Positions 47,025-59,606 of a stretch of 64,000 nt of DNA are shown here, in pieces. Below the pieces are notes generated by a model that saw only the letters and a list, made by a program, of their open reading frames with translations, was not told where the DNA came from and did no database searches. The stretch is from positions 11,882,961 through 11,946,960 of the forward strand of contig NC_135071.1 in NCBI RefSeq assembly GCF_051401765.1, in the 5' to 3' direction. Both the position numbers and the translations under genes were made by a program. Position 1 is the stretch's first letter, and each line of letters starts with the position of its first letter. Source of the DNA: Calliopsis andreniformis. Its lineage: Eukaryota > Arthropoda > Insecta > Hymenoptera > Andrenidae.

Positions 47025-47146
47025 ATCCCAATCAAGCTGCGAATAACAATCACGTGAACAGCGTGTCGGAGGGCCTTCCCGACTCCGGGGCGAAGACGTT
47101 CTACGAGAACCTGCCCTTCCACGGGATCCAAGCACCGCCTAACAAG
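47025..47146 (+). CDS. Cytoplasmic-tail exon with YEN motif (122 nt)
   Basis: It is phase 1 in and phase 0 out. It reads DPNQAANNNHVNSV, then SEGLPDSGAKTFYENLPFHG, then IQAPPNK, and ends AAG|gtcagt. FYENL matches the pYxN consensus for Grb2-type SH2 domains, so it is a candidate phosphotyrosine docking site (established motif; use here inferred). The compact FYENLPFHG block looks like the kind of tail motif kept in orthologues. Being phase 0 at its end, it can join 58938 or 62528 without a frame change. Confidence 0.9.
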
Positions 47147-50100
47147 GTCAGTGAGAGCTCCTACGTCCGCTCTACAGCAATCTGCTATCTTGTTGCTGTG
47201 GTTGTTGTCACTTGAGCATGACTTCTTTGTGCATTAACTTATCCAGGACGAGAACGACCAACGTTGAAGCCTAGTACGCGGTTGGGCGCGTCGTTTAGCG
47301 ATTGCTGAGGCTTCTAGTGAGATTTCAATGGAACGAATTTGTGAAAGTAGCTAAACACGTGTCTCTTATCTTGGCGAATTTTATTTTACTTCGTTGAAGG
47401 CAGAGAAACTTCCAGTTGGAAATGTTATCGGAAAACTCTTACTGTTGCTTCTTGCATTTTTAACGGTGACTATATTGCCAATATAAAGTATTAAGAATTG
47501 ATGAAGCTACTGTACAATTGTTCAGTTCGTTTTCAGGGGAATATGGATTCTGGGTAGCTACTCGTGTTACTAGCGAAAAAGGGATTAGTAATAATGAAAG
47601 TCTCATCCTACTAGTATTTCTGGTTAAAGTTTGCAGTTTTGTTAATTGATGACTGAAACCAATGGCAAACCTTGATAATACTCTATTATCAGTTTCATTT
47701 AATAAACAAGAATCGAGGCACTACTGTATCATATATCTCACTGCGCCTAAAAGATTAAAAAAGATCAATCATTTTACTTTCCATATCATATTTTATAATA
47801 TTGTTTTGTATTCGTTCCAGAATTGTAAACTGCCTTAGAATCTTCTTGCATAATGCAGGACAATAGTGCCCAAGCGTGTAATAGGCTTAACAGTGAGATG
47901 AAAGAATCATACAAAAGGTGGTCAATGGTAGGAAAAGCACCAGCTCGTCTCGACATCAAAAGTTTTGTTTTTTTTTTTCTCAAACAGTAAAACCAATCGA
48001 GGTATGCAATCGTCAGTTGCAAATAAAATAAAAAAGAAAACACGATTTTTTTCTCACGGCACGCTTCTGTTTCCACATTCATATATTCCATTCAGTGATA
48101 CGGATATTTTTTCGAGTTTTTCCCCGTTCGTCTAGTCACGTCGAAACTGAAAGAGGGTTGCTGGGTAGAGGGAGTGGAAATTTAATAACATTGAGTTACC
48201 ATGTTACAGTATAGTTTGTATTATACAGTAGCGAATCGAGTATTATAGTTCGAGAAGAAACCCTTCATTGTAATGATAACAAGAGCGACGTATCTACTCC
48301 TTGCAATAATGAGGTCGGTACGGATATGGGGCACAAAAGATATAACAGAGCCACGAAATGTAGGCTCATTTAATTTTATCAGATGAAACATTTTGAATAT
48401 TCGGATTCTCTCTTGCTTGAGCAGCAAAAAGTATATAATTTTCTTAAACTAGTAAGGGTGATACTAAAAACGTGAAACAATGGGACAGAAAATTATTTTA
48501 ATTTTTAATTACTTCAAATCGAACCATCATTAGTGTCTCACTTTAACGAATTCAAATGCAACGGAGATATTCTGGTGTACAGATTTAATTGCTCCACCCC
48601 AGTACTAGTAGAGTATCTTAAGGTCAGTGACAAAATATTATATGATTTTTAAAAGTGAAATAATATATAATTATTGAGCAAAAAATTATCAGGTTACTGT
48701 CAAAAACTCATATGCTACGTAATAAGTGATTTATCATTAGAGCAGTTTCCTCATAAATCACAAATAACTCGCTCTCCGAAATTCCTAATACACGAAATGA
48801 GAATGAGATGAGCAGAGCAGCCAAAACCCAAATTCAAGAACGTGGACTACAAGATCCCTGTCTTCCCCGAGCAATTCGAACGCACAACTATGCGGAACAA
48901 TGCGTCAGCGAATGTTAAACCATTATTATTTAATTGAAAGCAAAGCGTTCCGCAGCAGTTAAGTTAAGCGTTCCTCGAGTTGCCCGTCTCCTTAACAGAA
49001 ACCCAGGACAGGGTAGAGGGCGAACGTTCGCCCTTAATTAACGCGAGCCACTCTCGTCGCGAAGTTAAACACAGAGGAAGTCGTAGAAGAATGAAGAGAA
49101 AAAGGAAGGTGAATGAAAGAAAGGATAGAATAGAGTGGCGCGATGACAAAGCTGTTTGAGGAGACTCGATGCAGCCACCCTGGGCTGACTAGTAATAGGA
49201 GAAATGTTTTTGCTTAGGCGAGTGGGGTTAGGGAGAGTAGCTGGAAGGAGGAGCGAAGGTAATTTGATAAAAGAAAAAAGAGGGTCGAAAATATCAGCAC
49301 GCGGATACTCGAGGCTCTCAGCCGCGAAACGCGCCGCGGGAAAGTCACCGTGAAATAATCGCATTATAAGAGAGCGGAGTGGCATAGCGCCCAGAGTACT
49401 GGCAGTTTGAGTCTTGCCCTTACCGAAGGGGGATGTGAAGGACGCCTGGAAACACGAAGAGCCGTGGAAGGAACCTGGGTGTATTGCACTCCGCGACGAG
49501 AGCCTTCAAGCACCGAGTGTAGAGTTGGGGAAAGGTTCCATGGTGGTGTTCAGCCTCGGCTCCTTTTACCTTAACCTTTTCCTTCAGCTACGAGCACGAT
49601 TAAACATCATCGATCGAGGATCTTGTCGACAGGTTGCGACTACTTGATTTTGATAGAGAGCATCATGAAGATTCCTGAAGAGAGCTTCATCTCTTGATCT
49701 CATTACGGGCGACATATCCTTCGTGATTTAAGAGGCTCTTATAGCATCAGTCATACGTTTCTAGGCATTTTTTTTCATGCAGAAGGTAGAGAACCTTTTC
49801 AACGTTAAATAAGCACATTTTCAATTCGAAAACTGCTTCTCACTAAAAAACTAAAAATATGACTGGAAATGCTTTTAAAAGAAACCAACTACCAGAAACC
49901 AGTTTATACAGAGCAAAAAGCCCGTATTTAAGCTCAGTTCACGAAACTTAAAAGATAGGCATTACATTAATACCCAGAAACAATGCAAATATTGCAGAAC
50001 TCATAACCAGAATCTACTATTTACTCTAAGGATAGAAAATATCGAAATTAGAAATTCCTCGTTCCCACATCGCAAATATGTTCACAAGATCATAATACGC

Positions 50101-50149
50101 ATCTCGGTAAAGGCTCCTCATAAAGGCCTGCCCGCTCCAAATCGAATAC

Positions 50150-50950
50150 ACGAAGCGGCAAACAACAATCGGGGAATATTGTTTCAACAGGCGGCGCGTG
50201 TACGTTTTCCCGTGATGGCGTTTCGCATTTCACGTCGGCCAGCGATCGCCCGAATAAATAAACATTTGAACGCGTTGCGCGCGGTGTTGCTGATCGATAA
50301 TTTACATATTAATCCCTCGCGGCGAGTCGGACGGTTCTCGTGATGAAATATGGATCTACGGGAATCGAGGACGCGTCTGGTGTAAAAGCTCCACCCAGAA
50401 GCTCCGAAGGTGGCGGACAAAGGGCCCCGCTAATATCCACTCTCTTGCCTCTTCGCTTTCAGCCGTTGTCCATACTCAATTACTTCGGACAGGAGCCCTT
50501 CCCGCTTCCGATACGGTCATTACGGCGCGGGCGTCGAGGAGGGCACTCGGTTAAATAAGAGGGAGAATTAACCCCGCTCCTCGCCAGCACAGCCACCATA
50601 AACTATGCTCGCGGCGTCGTCCAACATCCACTGGACCCCCTCGTAAAAAGCTGACGGCACACCCACTTCGTGGGGGATTTTCTTCCTCCGCTTCTCGCGG
50701 GACAATGCATAGCTGTGCATTAGCCGTGTTCGTCGGATTTCACCTGACCTTTATTATTTACCGCGCGAAACCGATCGATGTTCCTCAGAAACGCGCGACA
50801 ATGGAACGAGGGGGGTAGGGACAACGAATCCGCGCCGTGAATTTGCCGCTTTAAGCATTAACGCGCTCGCCGGCACAGGAACTTCCGGGTGCTGGTAAAT
50901 TCGTGGGTACCGGTTCAGAGGTTACGTTGGGATATCCTGGGATATACCAT
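50150..50950. promoter_or_regulatory. GC-richer CpG-containing intronic island
   Basis: Compared with flanking intron, this 800-bp stretch is rich in G, C and CpG. It contains AATAAATAAACATTT (Forkhead-like) and GATAATTTACATATTAATCC (homeodomain-like). There is no conserved-looking frame. It could be an enhancer, an internal promoter or an unmethylated island. Nothing in the sequence decides between these. Confidence 0.3.
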
Positions 50951-51471
50951 TGAGACGAAATCGGGATTAAGATGGTGCATTTGGACTTGTAGAGTTTGGT
51001 AGGAACAATGTGATGGATTTCGTGGAGGGCGAGTGAGGTCGTCTGATCGATAATAGACTTTCTACTGAAAAATATCGCAATATTTCTGTACTTGAGAGCC
51101 AACGTGACCCAAATCCTTTCTGGTTATTTTTCAGGAGACGACAAACAAATGGGATTACACATTTGTTAACATAGTATTCGAAGTAGTTTATGCTATTAAA
51201 TTTCCATCGCTTATAACATAACTTAACTGAATTCTTATTTTAATAAAACGAACAGAAAGCAATAAGATCCTGTAAGAAACTTAATTTTTAAAAAATGGAC
51301 TTGGGTTAGCCTGACTTTCAGGTACAAAATTTATTGTTTGGTATTTTGTAGAAATTTCGTAGTTTTGTGAAAATTATAGTTGAAGGGGTAGTGGCATCTT
51401 ATTTTATGTTACCTGTGTAACATTTCTAAATTTTTGCTGGCTCTCTTGGTGTCATAATATGAATATACATG

Positions 51472-52016
51472 TACACCCCCGCCCAAAAGTATTGGGATAC
51501 TGGGTCACAACAAATGTTTGGCAAACAATAGAAAATTATTAATGAATTTTATAAAATATTATTCATTTTCTTTGCATCACAGTGGAGTATATGGATATTC
51601 GACAAGTAGAAGTACTCGTGAACTGTGTTTGACTAGGATACTTATTCTACTAACAGCGTGCACTAGGTCAGACATAGCGAGATCAGTGGAATAAATTGAT
51701 AGAAGGAGTCAAATCAGACACATTTCATTTTAGACATTCTTTCAACAATTAATATGTCAAAAATAGAGCATGTAATACAAAATTTTATTGCTCTTAATTT
51801 TTGTTTTATATTATCTTCTAGAATCATCTAATCAAATTTCTAATACTTGTCGAACACACCCACTGTATTTTCTGTTTTACTGTATTATACATATTCAAAA
51901 TTTGTAAAAAGGAGCGATTTCGTATCGTTTCTTCATATTGCAAAATTCATTGGAAGTAGGTGTCCTGATATCCCAGTAAATAACACCTAATAGGTGTCCT
52001 TTTGAACTCAGGCGTA
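51472..52016. mobile_element. Degenerate Tc1/mariner-like remnant
   Basis: The left end reads TACACCCCCGCCCAAAAGTA then TTGGGATACT, which resembles the terminal repeats of Tc1/mariner MITEs. A possible right end near 51965-52016 contains TATCCCAGTA, CTTTTGAACTCAGGCGTA and a TA border, with an extra block of about 20 bp between the matching parts. There is no transposase frame. Both the right end and the family are uncertain. Confidence 0.4.
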
Positions 52017-55000
52017 ATATAATATTTTTTAAAATAAAATTTTTCTAATTAAACATAAAGATGTTACTAGTAGTCTCTTTTGAAACTCTTCTTAATTTTT
52101 TCCTGGACAACATTTCATTTTAACAGATAATTGCATTCTTGTACTTCGTATATTAGTGAATAGCCATTGGTAATGACTCTAAAATGAAAATACTACATAA
52201 ATAATACAGCAAACTTCATAATGCTTGAAGTTCCAATTGGTTCTCAACAGAGATTATTCGCATCGAAACTGCGAAATTTTCAGTACACTATGAAAGTTCT
52301 GTAACAAATATTATAATCCAGCTAAATTTTTCCCTTTTGGTCGAAAACAATCCTTACTATTCTATTTCAAAGGAATTTATTTTTTTAAACAATTTCGATA
52401 CTTTGATACAACTTTAATTAATGGGTTTCATTAACTCATTTAATTGTAATTATACGGCAGCAGTATTTCTATTGCTCTGCAATAATACCTGGAAATTCTA
52501 GCAATAAAATACCTACTATTCAAAAACTTATACCTACATAAAACTGAAAATTTTGCGAAATGAAGTTTCCACAGTAGGATATTACAGCTTTGACACTAAC
52601 AGCCCTTTTTAATATATTCAAACATTGGATTCTATTTCAATTATATTAATCGAAATTCTGTAGGGACCGATGCAGATAATACCCATGGGTACAATGTCAG
52701 GTGAACATGGTAAACTGTTCAAAATTTTCTGGCTTAATTCATTCAATCTCTATTTCATAATTCCCTGCTGGATAGTAAAGCCTTTTTACATACCTATCGA
52801 AACTTTCGATCCTTTTCGAAATAAAATTTTTTAAAACTGGCTTCAGATTGTTTTCATTTACTTGAATCATCGAATAGTCCCCTAACTCCAATAACAGGGT
52901 GGTAACACAAATAAAACTGATCTCTGTCACCTTCGTTACCATTTCATTAATCATACGTTGTTTACGAGAATAAGAAAGTTATTTCACGTTTATAACGTGC
53001 AATTAGAAGGCTGCAGGAAGTTCGGCTGACTCATAGTCTTGGAGAAAAGCGTAATTTCGAAAGTGATGATAGTATGAGGGATCCTTAAACGCAGCTGAAC
53101 AGGAAGAATTTTCCCTGATTTTCTTAGACTTGTCCCTGCAAGACTACATACTTTCTTCGATATTGTACAGTAAATACTTCTATAACTTATCTTAACTATA
53201 TCTTAAAACACGATGTCTCTATAATGTATACACTTTTATGGTTAAAATTAATGGAGGATTCCACTCTTTTCCATATAACACGGTAGGAATTATTCTGATT
53301 TATACTAGTTTTGAGTTTCTTATAACGCGGTATGAATTAATCTGGTTATTTTTGACAATTGGAATCCTGGAAGTTCAGATATCTCGAAGCTATCGAAGAA
53401 GTAGTGACTTGCACACTATTCTACGATTTTATGTACTTGAAACAATTAAACAAAATTAATTTGGAATATAACAGTGTATTTAGATATAAGCTCATATATT
53501 TTGAAGCAAATTTACGTGTGCCTTTGATATCACTCAGATGTTAAAATTATTGGAATTTTCAAGATTTCAAATATCAGATTTCGAATTTCACTTCGAAAAG
53601 GTTTCGAATTTTATTCCAAGATTTCAAATATCCCATTTCCACGAATATTTAACAACTTCAGGTACCCTCAAATATCGAATTCGAATTGAATTCTCCTAAT
53701 CTGATGGTAGAGGTCCATCGAATAAATCTCCATGACTGAAATCACCGCTCAACACTGTTATCGTTTCCTTGCTAAAAGCAGTACCCAGACAGAGACGAAT
53801 TTCCAACAGGCACTAAATAATTAGCATGACGATAAATGTTAGCCAATTTGCATCTCATGTTACGCTGAAGCTTCTGTGATTACACGGATACGTCAGTCAC
53901 TGATCAAAGATGGAGCCTAACTCTGGTTGCGTTCAAAGCCCTTTCACGCGCGTGTATCATGTTGATGCCCTTGAGTGGGGCTCCGTTTCAATAATTACGA
54001 ATCTTACAATTGATGCTTGCCTATTCAATGAGCTGCCACGGCCATTGTGCAGTGCCCGCAAACTGCACAAAGTGAGCCTTTTATGCTCGGGCATCGGCTT
54101 CGCAGCGAGCTTCAACAACGTCAGCTTTCCGTCGCCCTGCGCCGATTAACCAAGTGCCACGTGGCAGTGAGCCAACGATCAACCTGTATCGCGCAGCACG
54201 TCGAGAATCTGACAGAGAACAAGTGAGAAAGCCTAAAATTATTCGGGGAAATAAAATATTCAGCTGGCGTGTACTTCTCTGAGGTGGATTGGTGTTGAAC
54301 TTTTATTCGTAGATATTTTAAATTTAAAAGTGGACAGTGTCTGAATGCAGGAATCAGAGAGGGATTGAACAAATGGCAGATAAGACTGTGAAGTTAAATT
54401 TTAATTTTATTTTGTGTCATTTTTTGATTTTATGTGAATGATTCTGAGCACGTTAGCTTTCGCTAGTGTCAGCGTTTCAGCAGAGTCAATTTACCAAGAG
54501 GGTGTATTGTTTTTTTTTTTTTCAAAGACTGTTTACTGTTTGTAAAACGCATCAAAATGAATATGACAATATGTATTCCATTTTAGGTGCATTTGACTAA
54601 TTACTAATGCAGTATTACGAATTAAAAGTGATTTGTGTGTTTCAACTGCCCGAAAAACATTTAAATATTTAAATTTTGAAATATTCAAAGTCTGAAATTT
54701 TTTTCAAATTTTCAGCATATTCTAAATTTTTTAATTTTTTAATATTCCACTTTTCAGATACGGAAATATTCAAATCTTTAAATTTTATGCTACATACCTA
54801 TTCAAAATATTGAATATTAAAATCATGCAGAATTTATATTTTCAAACCTTTCACGGAGGTAAAGTGCACAGAGCAATTTAAATTAGTTTTTAGTTATTAT
54901 ACCCTCAAAAAGTTAACTAGTAAATTCAACTTGATGAGTTCTAGAAACTAGTGAAAACGCATCACAAAGTAAGCATTATACTTAGAGAACTTTCTCGTTA

Positions 55001-55679
55001 TTTCTAGATAAGCATATAAACAGTAGTGAAATTCAAGTCAGGAAATCATGAAATGGTATTGGCCTTATAAAAAACATATTACATCTTGCTTTTGGCTAAC
55101 ATGTAATGAAAACACAGTGTAGCTACTTACGACCAATTTCTTCACCTTCAATTTCCTTCCAATTAAAATTAACTGGAGGTTCAGATACAGTGAATCCCAT
55201 CGATTCGCGACTCCCTAGGATAGTTACATTTTAAAAATATGGATATTCAGCTTGCTTCAATTCTAAAATGACGAATATTGGCTAATAATTAATCATTCTT
55301 CAAAAACCCATCCATTCAGCTTTAAAGTAGTAGCTTAATATCGTTATTTTAAGCGATGTAACACAACTAACCTAATATGGAATTGCAGAGCGATCAGACT
55401 CACTGTATCTGAACCTCCAGGTAACTTTAACTAAAAATAGTATACTATAAAAGATACAACAAGGTTACAAAACTTAACGAAAGCAAACTTACTAAAACCA
55501 ACGTTGGGTAACAAGTAGGTACAGATTAACCGACAGAAAATTGTAGAAAATCTTCCCCCAACATATAAAATCCAACATTTCAGCCTTCACCGATCCCAGA
55601 ATAACTATATTCCCTATAGGATACTTTCGCCAGCAGCTATTTCAATGCACCTCGAAATTACAGTTCATAAATTCCTTCT

Positions 55680-56300
55680 AAGGCAGCAGCGAGCTGCGTA
55701 CCACCCCTTGGCGCGGTCATAATTCATCAAACCAAAATTTAGTGTCCCCTGGTAGCAGTCGGGTCATTTTAGACGACACGTATCCGCAAAAGTACCAGCC
55801 CCTGGCAAAGGGGAGGCCCGTAAACAGCGTAAAAAGCCGCCGCGATGACTTTTAGCGCGTCAAAGCGAGCCGAGCACCAAAGGCTGACACCGATAAAACG
55901 CTCTCTTGATGCACCAGAGGCATCGGGCGAGCGTGAAAGGTTAATGCATGGACATTACAGGTGAATTCGTGGAAACCACGGGCCGTGTCGCGTCGCCGGC
56001 GTAGCGAACGGAAAACAATTCGTACAGCCGCGTCATAAATCGTCATCGTTGCGCGACCGGCGATTGATCGATATTGCGCTCGGACCTCCGTGTCAGAATT
56101 ACAGCGAGATAACAAATTAATTTTCCGATCGCGGCTGGCTCGCGTCATAAACGCGATGAACGCGTGTTCGATCAGGATCCAGTCCACCTTAAGCGAAATA
56201 CGTATCGATCACGGGCTGCAACTTCTGACGCAACGAGCGTTCGCTAGCGCCGTCCATGTCGCGATCGTTCCACTGGTCAGGTAGGTGCAGTTATGGGCCA
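55680..56300. promoter_or_regulatory. GC-richer intronic island with paired TTTATGACGCG sites
   Basis: CGCGTCATAAA occurs twice (about 56030-56039 and 56142-56152), 112 bp apart. Read on the other strand it is TTTATGACGCG, containing the TTTATGA core favoured by posterior Hox/Caudal homeodomains. ATTGATCGATA and CCGATCGCGG lie between. There is no coding evidence. Enhancer function is inferred. Confidence 0.28.
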
Positions 56301-58937
56301 TCAACGCTACGTTGAGTGGAATGACAAGAGCCGACGTCTTAAATGCCAGGATGGACGCAATGTAGTCGAAGTGCATTGTAAGTGTTATCGATTGAACACT
56401 CTTAAAGTGATATTTAGTCTTGTAGGGGAGTTGAGGTGAGATTCTACTTCAAACTAGGTTTAAGGCGTGACGATATAGGTAAATGGCTGACAGTAAAGTG
56501 CCAGGACACTCTAGTAAAAAGAAATAGGCGTATGAGACGAATAGCTTAATTTTCTGAGTAGTTATTTATAATGTTAGTAAGAATTAAATTTGATATATCT
56601 TTTATGTAATTAAAAACTTCTTTTAAATTCCGTAGTTGGTGTGCTATTTAACTCTTAGTATATCAAATGGGAGAAGAGTGTCTAGTCATACAAGAGAATG
56701 GCTCACTCATTGAAAAAAGTGTAATCTAGTAAGGAGGTACTAAAAGCTGGTCTGTCCTATAATGTGTGAAATGTTACCCTGTGTTACCTTATTCTTTTAT
56801 GCTTCCTAATTTTTGCTTTTTCCCCGCTATTCAAAGTCCATGAATTCTTCTAGTTTAATAAGTTTAAAAAAAAAAAGGAATAAAGAAAACAGACAATATG
56901 ACAGTAATTATCGTCATAGTTGACTTTTACATTGTGGTTAATATTTCGAGTTTGCATAATTTGCCTAACTATTACTTCGTTAGAGCAAAAGAGATTCGAG
57001 TAGAGATATGTAGTCGCTGATAAGTAGCTCCTAAAGGAATTACTATGATTTAACGAGAATCCCTAATCGCGAGCGGAGTCTCTCCTAAATTTGAATGCAT
57101 TCGTGAAGACGTAGGACTATGTTTAAAGAATATTCAAGATAGATTACTTTGATGTAGCAGTTTAAATAATTTATTTTCTTGCTAACGTCATTTTTAATGT
57201 TGTAAAATAATGTATAATAAGTATGGTTAAAACTAATTCAACTTTACAATTCCAAAATAAATTATAATATAAGATCTTACTTCCTATATTTCGTAGTTTT
57301 GGCCCATTATTTTAAATGCATTCACGTATCTTTAGTTTCATATCCAAGTCTTTAAATTAAACTTTACGATTGGGTAATAATATCCACACTATTTCATTCT
57401 ATTTTATACTGATTACTATAATAAGAGATTTATCTTTTCCACTGTTTTAAGAGATTCCGCTGAAAATATCGCTGAATTTATGCATATACCATTATATAAT
57501 CTTATTACAAACAATAGGCAGAAAAATCTTCTTATTCTAAAGAAGCCTAATCAACTGCAGTTCGAGAACGACTCCACTAAATCCACGGTAGATTCAACGT
57601 CGAAATATCGTGTAAGTTGTCCAGTATAAATCTAAAAGCACGATACTCGCGTGGGCCGAGAACAAACTATTCATTCAAAGTTACTGGAGATTTATTTCTA
57701 TCCACGAGAACACTTGCGGGAGTACTTGCAGCATGGAAACTTTCAATCGTGCCGTGTTATCTAAAATTGAACGCGGAAGGGCCTTAGATCACCGGAAACT
57801 AATAACAATATTTCTTCCTTGCTTATTTCGTTCATTGACGACAATATTTCTGAATTTTGTTAAATATGAGCAACAAGACGAATGCCTACACATGCGTGTT
57901 ATAATTGTAACATTTTTAACATTGTAATTTTACGAGCTCGGGGAGATTACAAATTCACATGACAAATATCCTGGATGAGCCGTTGAAGGGCACACAACGC
58001 GTTACGACGAGACTGTATTTGATTTATAGATGGGTTCGAGAGATTAATTGACGATAATTTATAATTTTGGCAAGCACTGTTCACGTTATCATGGAGAGGG
58101 ATTTGGAAGTTTGATTGTTTTAATCTTTACGATACCTCGTGTGATGAATGGGGTTTCAGAGGTACGCGTGTTTAAGTGAAATAAAGTAAATTTAGAAGAG
58201 TGCTTTAATGGTCTAATTATATGTAGAAGATGATTCAATCGTTATTTATATCTTGATCTTTGGTATTTTATATTTATTTCTCATTTAAAATTATGTAAAA
58301 CAAAATTCATTTATCATTTCACATCCACAAGTTATTTAGAAGATATATTTAATATGTATGTTCGTTTATAAATCAATACCTTGTAACACAATGTATCGGT
58401 AGATACTAGATACAGTACACCTGAATATCTCCTTAAATTTGAATTTGCTACAGAAGGTGATAAATGTAACAAAATCATTAACATTTTACATTGTTTTTAA
58501 TATTTCAAGGAAACACTACAAGTTACACGATTAAATCAACTAATGTTACGTACATGTACAAATATATTCATTGTTCACTTTTCGCGAATTAAAGTAGAAT
58601 CTTGCGTAAACGTCGAGCATAAAAGGGTTAAAATGTCGCATCCCTTAAAAGAACCATCACTCCAATCACATCATATAAAACACAAAAATCTACCCTTTTA
58701 GAAGCACAGTATTATAGAAGTTTAAAAAAAATGGCATCACACTCATCACTCAAAAAAGCAAACCGTCACCCAAAGTCGCGTAGCTCTCAGTATAAAAGAA
58801 CCAGAAGTGTTAGGATGCTCGAAGGCAAGTCCAGCTTATTAAAATTCCCAGTCGTCAAGAAGAGTCAAAGGGGAGCGGTGGCGTTCAGAGCACGAAGACC
58901 AGCTCAAAGATAAGTAGCCGGTTGTCTTTTGTTTTAG

Positions 58938-59489
58938 TTGGTTTCCCCTATGTTTGCTCGCGCTTCGGCTTTGCATGGCACGCTGCATCGTTCCGTACCG
59001 AGCTCGCCGTGTCCGTCGCGGCTGCTGAGCCGCGCCGCCTCTCTCTGCGACGCTAGTTCCGGTTACGAATCGACGAGGAGCCACTTAGGGCCGCTCTACA
59101 GCGACTACAACATGCCCAGGAGCAACTCGCCTGTGCCGAAGTACAACAGCTTGAAGCCGCGCCGCAGGAAGCACAAACGCTCGCAGTTCTACTCGCTGAG
59201 GCTTTGCCGCAGGCACGAGATCGCCCACAGAAAGTATCAGCTTTACGCGATACCGATATACAAGTGTCCCCACAAGAACGGCAGCACCAGCACGATCGCG
59301 ACGATCGTTCGAACAGACACGCCGTCGCTGGCGGCGCAGACGACGGCTGAGCCGAGCCAGGACACAGCCGCGCCGCCGATCCCGGCACCCAGGAAGTCCA
59401 AGAAAACCGATCCCTCGAAACACACTTATCAAAACGTCCCACCTCCCGTCTTCCCACCAAAAAACGCCGCCCCGCTGACTAAGACCAAG
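58938..59489 (+). CDS. Optional cytoplasmic-tail exon (552 nt), with readthrough C terminus to 59606
   Basis: It is phase 0 in after the strong acceptor gtcttttgttttag, and phase 0 out at AAG|gtttgt. Its 184 codons begin LVSPMFARASALHG. It contains SLCDASSGYESTRSH, SNSPVPKYNSLKPRRRKHKRSQ, PPIPAPRKSKK and KHTYQNVPPPVFPPKN. PIPAPR fits PxxxPR, and TYQNV fits pYxN. As 552 nt is a multiple of three, 47025-47146 can join either this exon or the last exon. If the mediocre donor at 59490 is ignored, the frame runs 38 more codons (starting VCRLPVFFS, ending HERDSLLD) to TGA at 59604-59606. A very good donor (cgcag|gtaaga) lies 49 bp after that stop, so a second C terminus is likely. Confidence 0.83.
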
Positions 59490-59606
59490 GTTTGTCGACT
59501 GCCCGTCTTCTTCTCTGCTAAGTACCCGCATTCGACGCCCGAACGTTGCTGCCGCGACGAAGAAACCGCTCGCTTTTTGCACGAGCGAGATTCGCTTCTG
59601 GATTGA

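Larger units (their letters stand above)
47147..58937 (+). other. Long intron before the optional 552-nt exon
   Basis: This is 11.8 kb in phase 0 and the largest intron in the window. It contains GC-richer islands near 49000-49650, 50150-50950, 53880-54220 and 55680-56300, AT-rich repeats near 53540-53650 and 54660-54800, and a degenerate Tc1/mariner-like remnant at 51472-52016. Several open frames exist in the GC-richer islands on both strands. None has splice phase or motifs tying it to the gene. The acceptor is gttgtcttttgttttag. Confidence 0.8.

Noticed and set aside
47085..47115. Possible WIRS (WAVE-interacting) motif AKTFYE
   Set aside because: The motif needs a bulky hydrophobic residue two positions before Thr/Ser. 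Alanine here does not fit.
47786..48091. 101-codon minus-strand open frame
   Set aside because: The sequence is AT-rich with a poly-lysine-like run from a homopolymer. There is no family resemblance and no supporting signals.
49414..49647. 77-codon plus-strand frame near a possible acceptor (ctggcag)
   Set aside because: No good donor in a compatible phase follows, and no motif supports it as a tail exon.
59053..59582. Antisense open frames of 135 and 165 codons
   Set aside because: They are composition shadows of the 552-nt exon. The antisense peptides are cysteine/serine/alanine-rich and lack domain logic.
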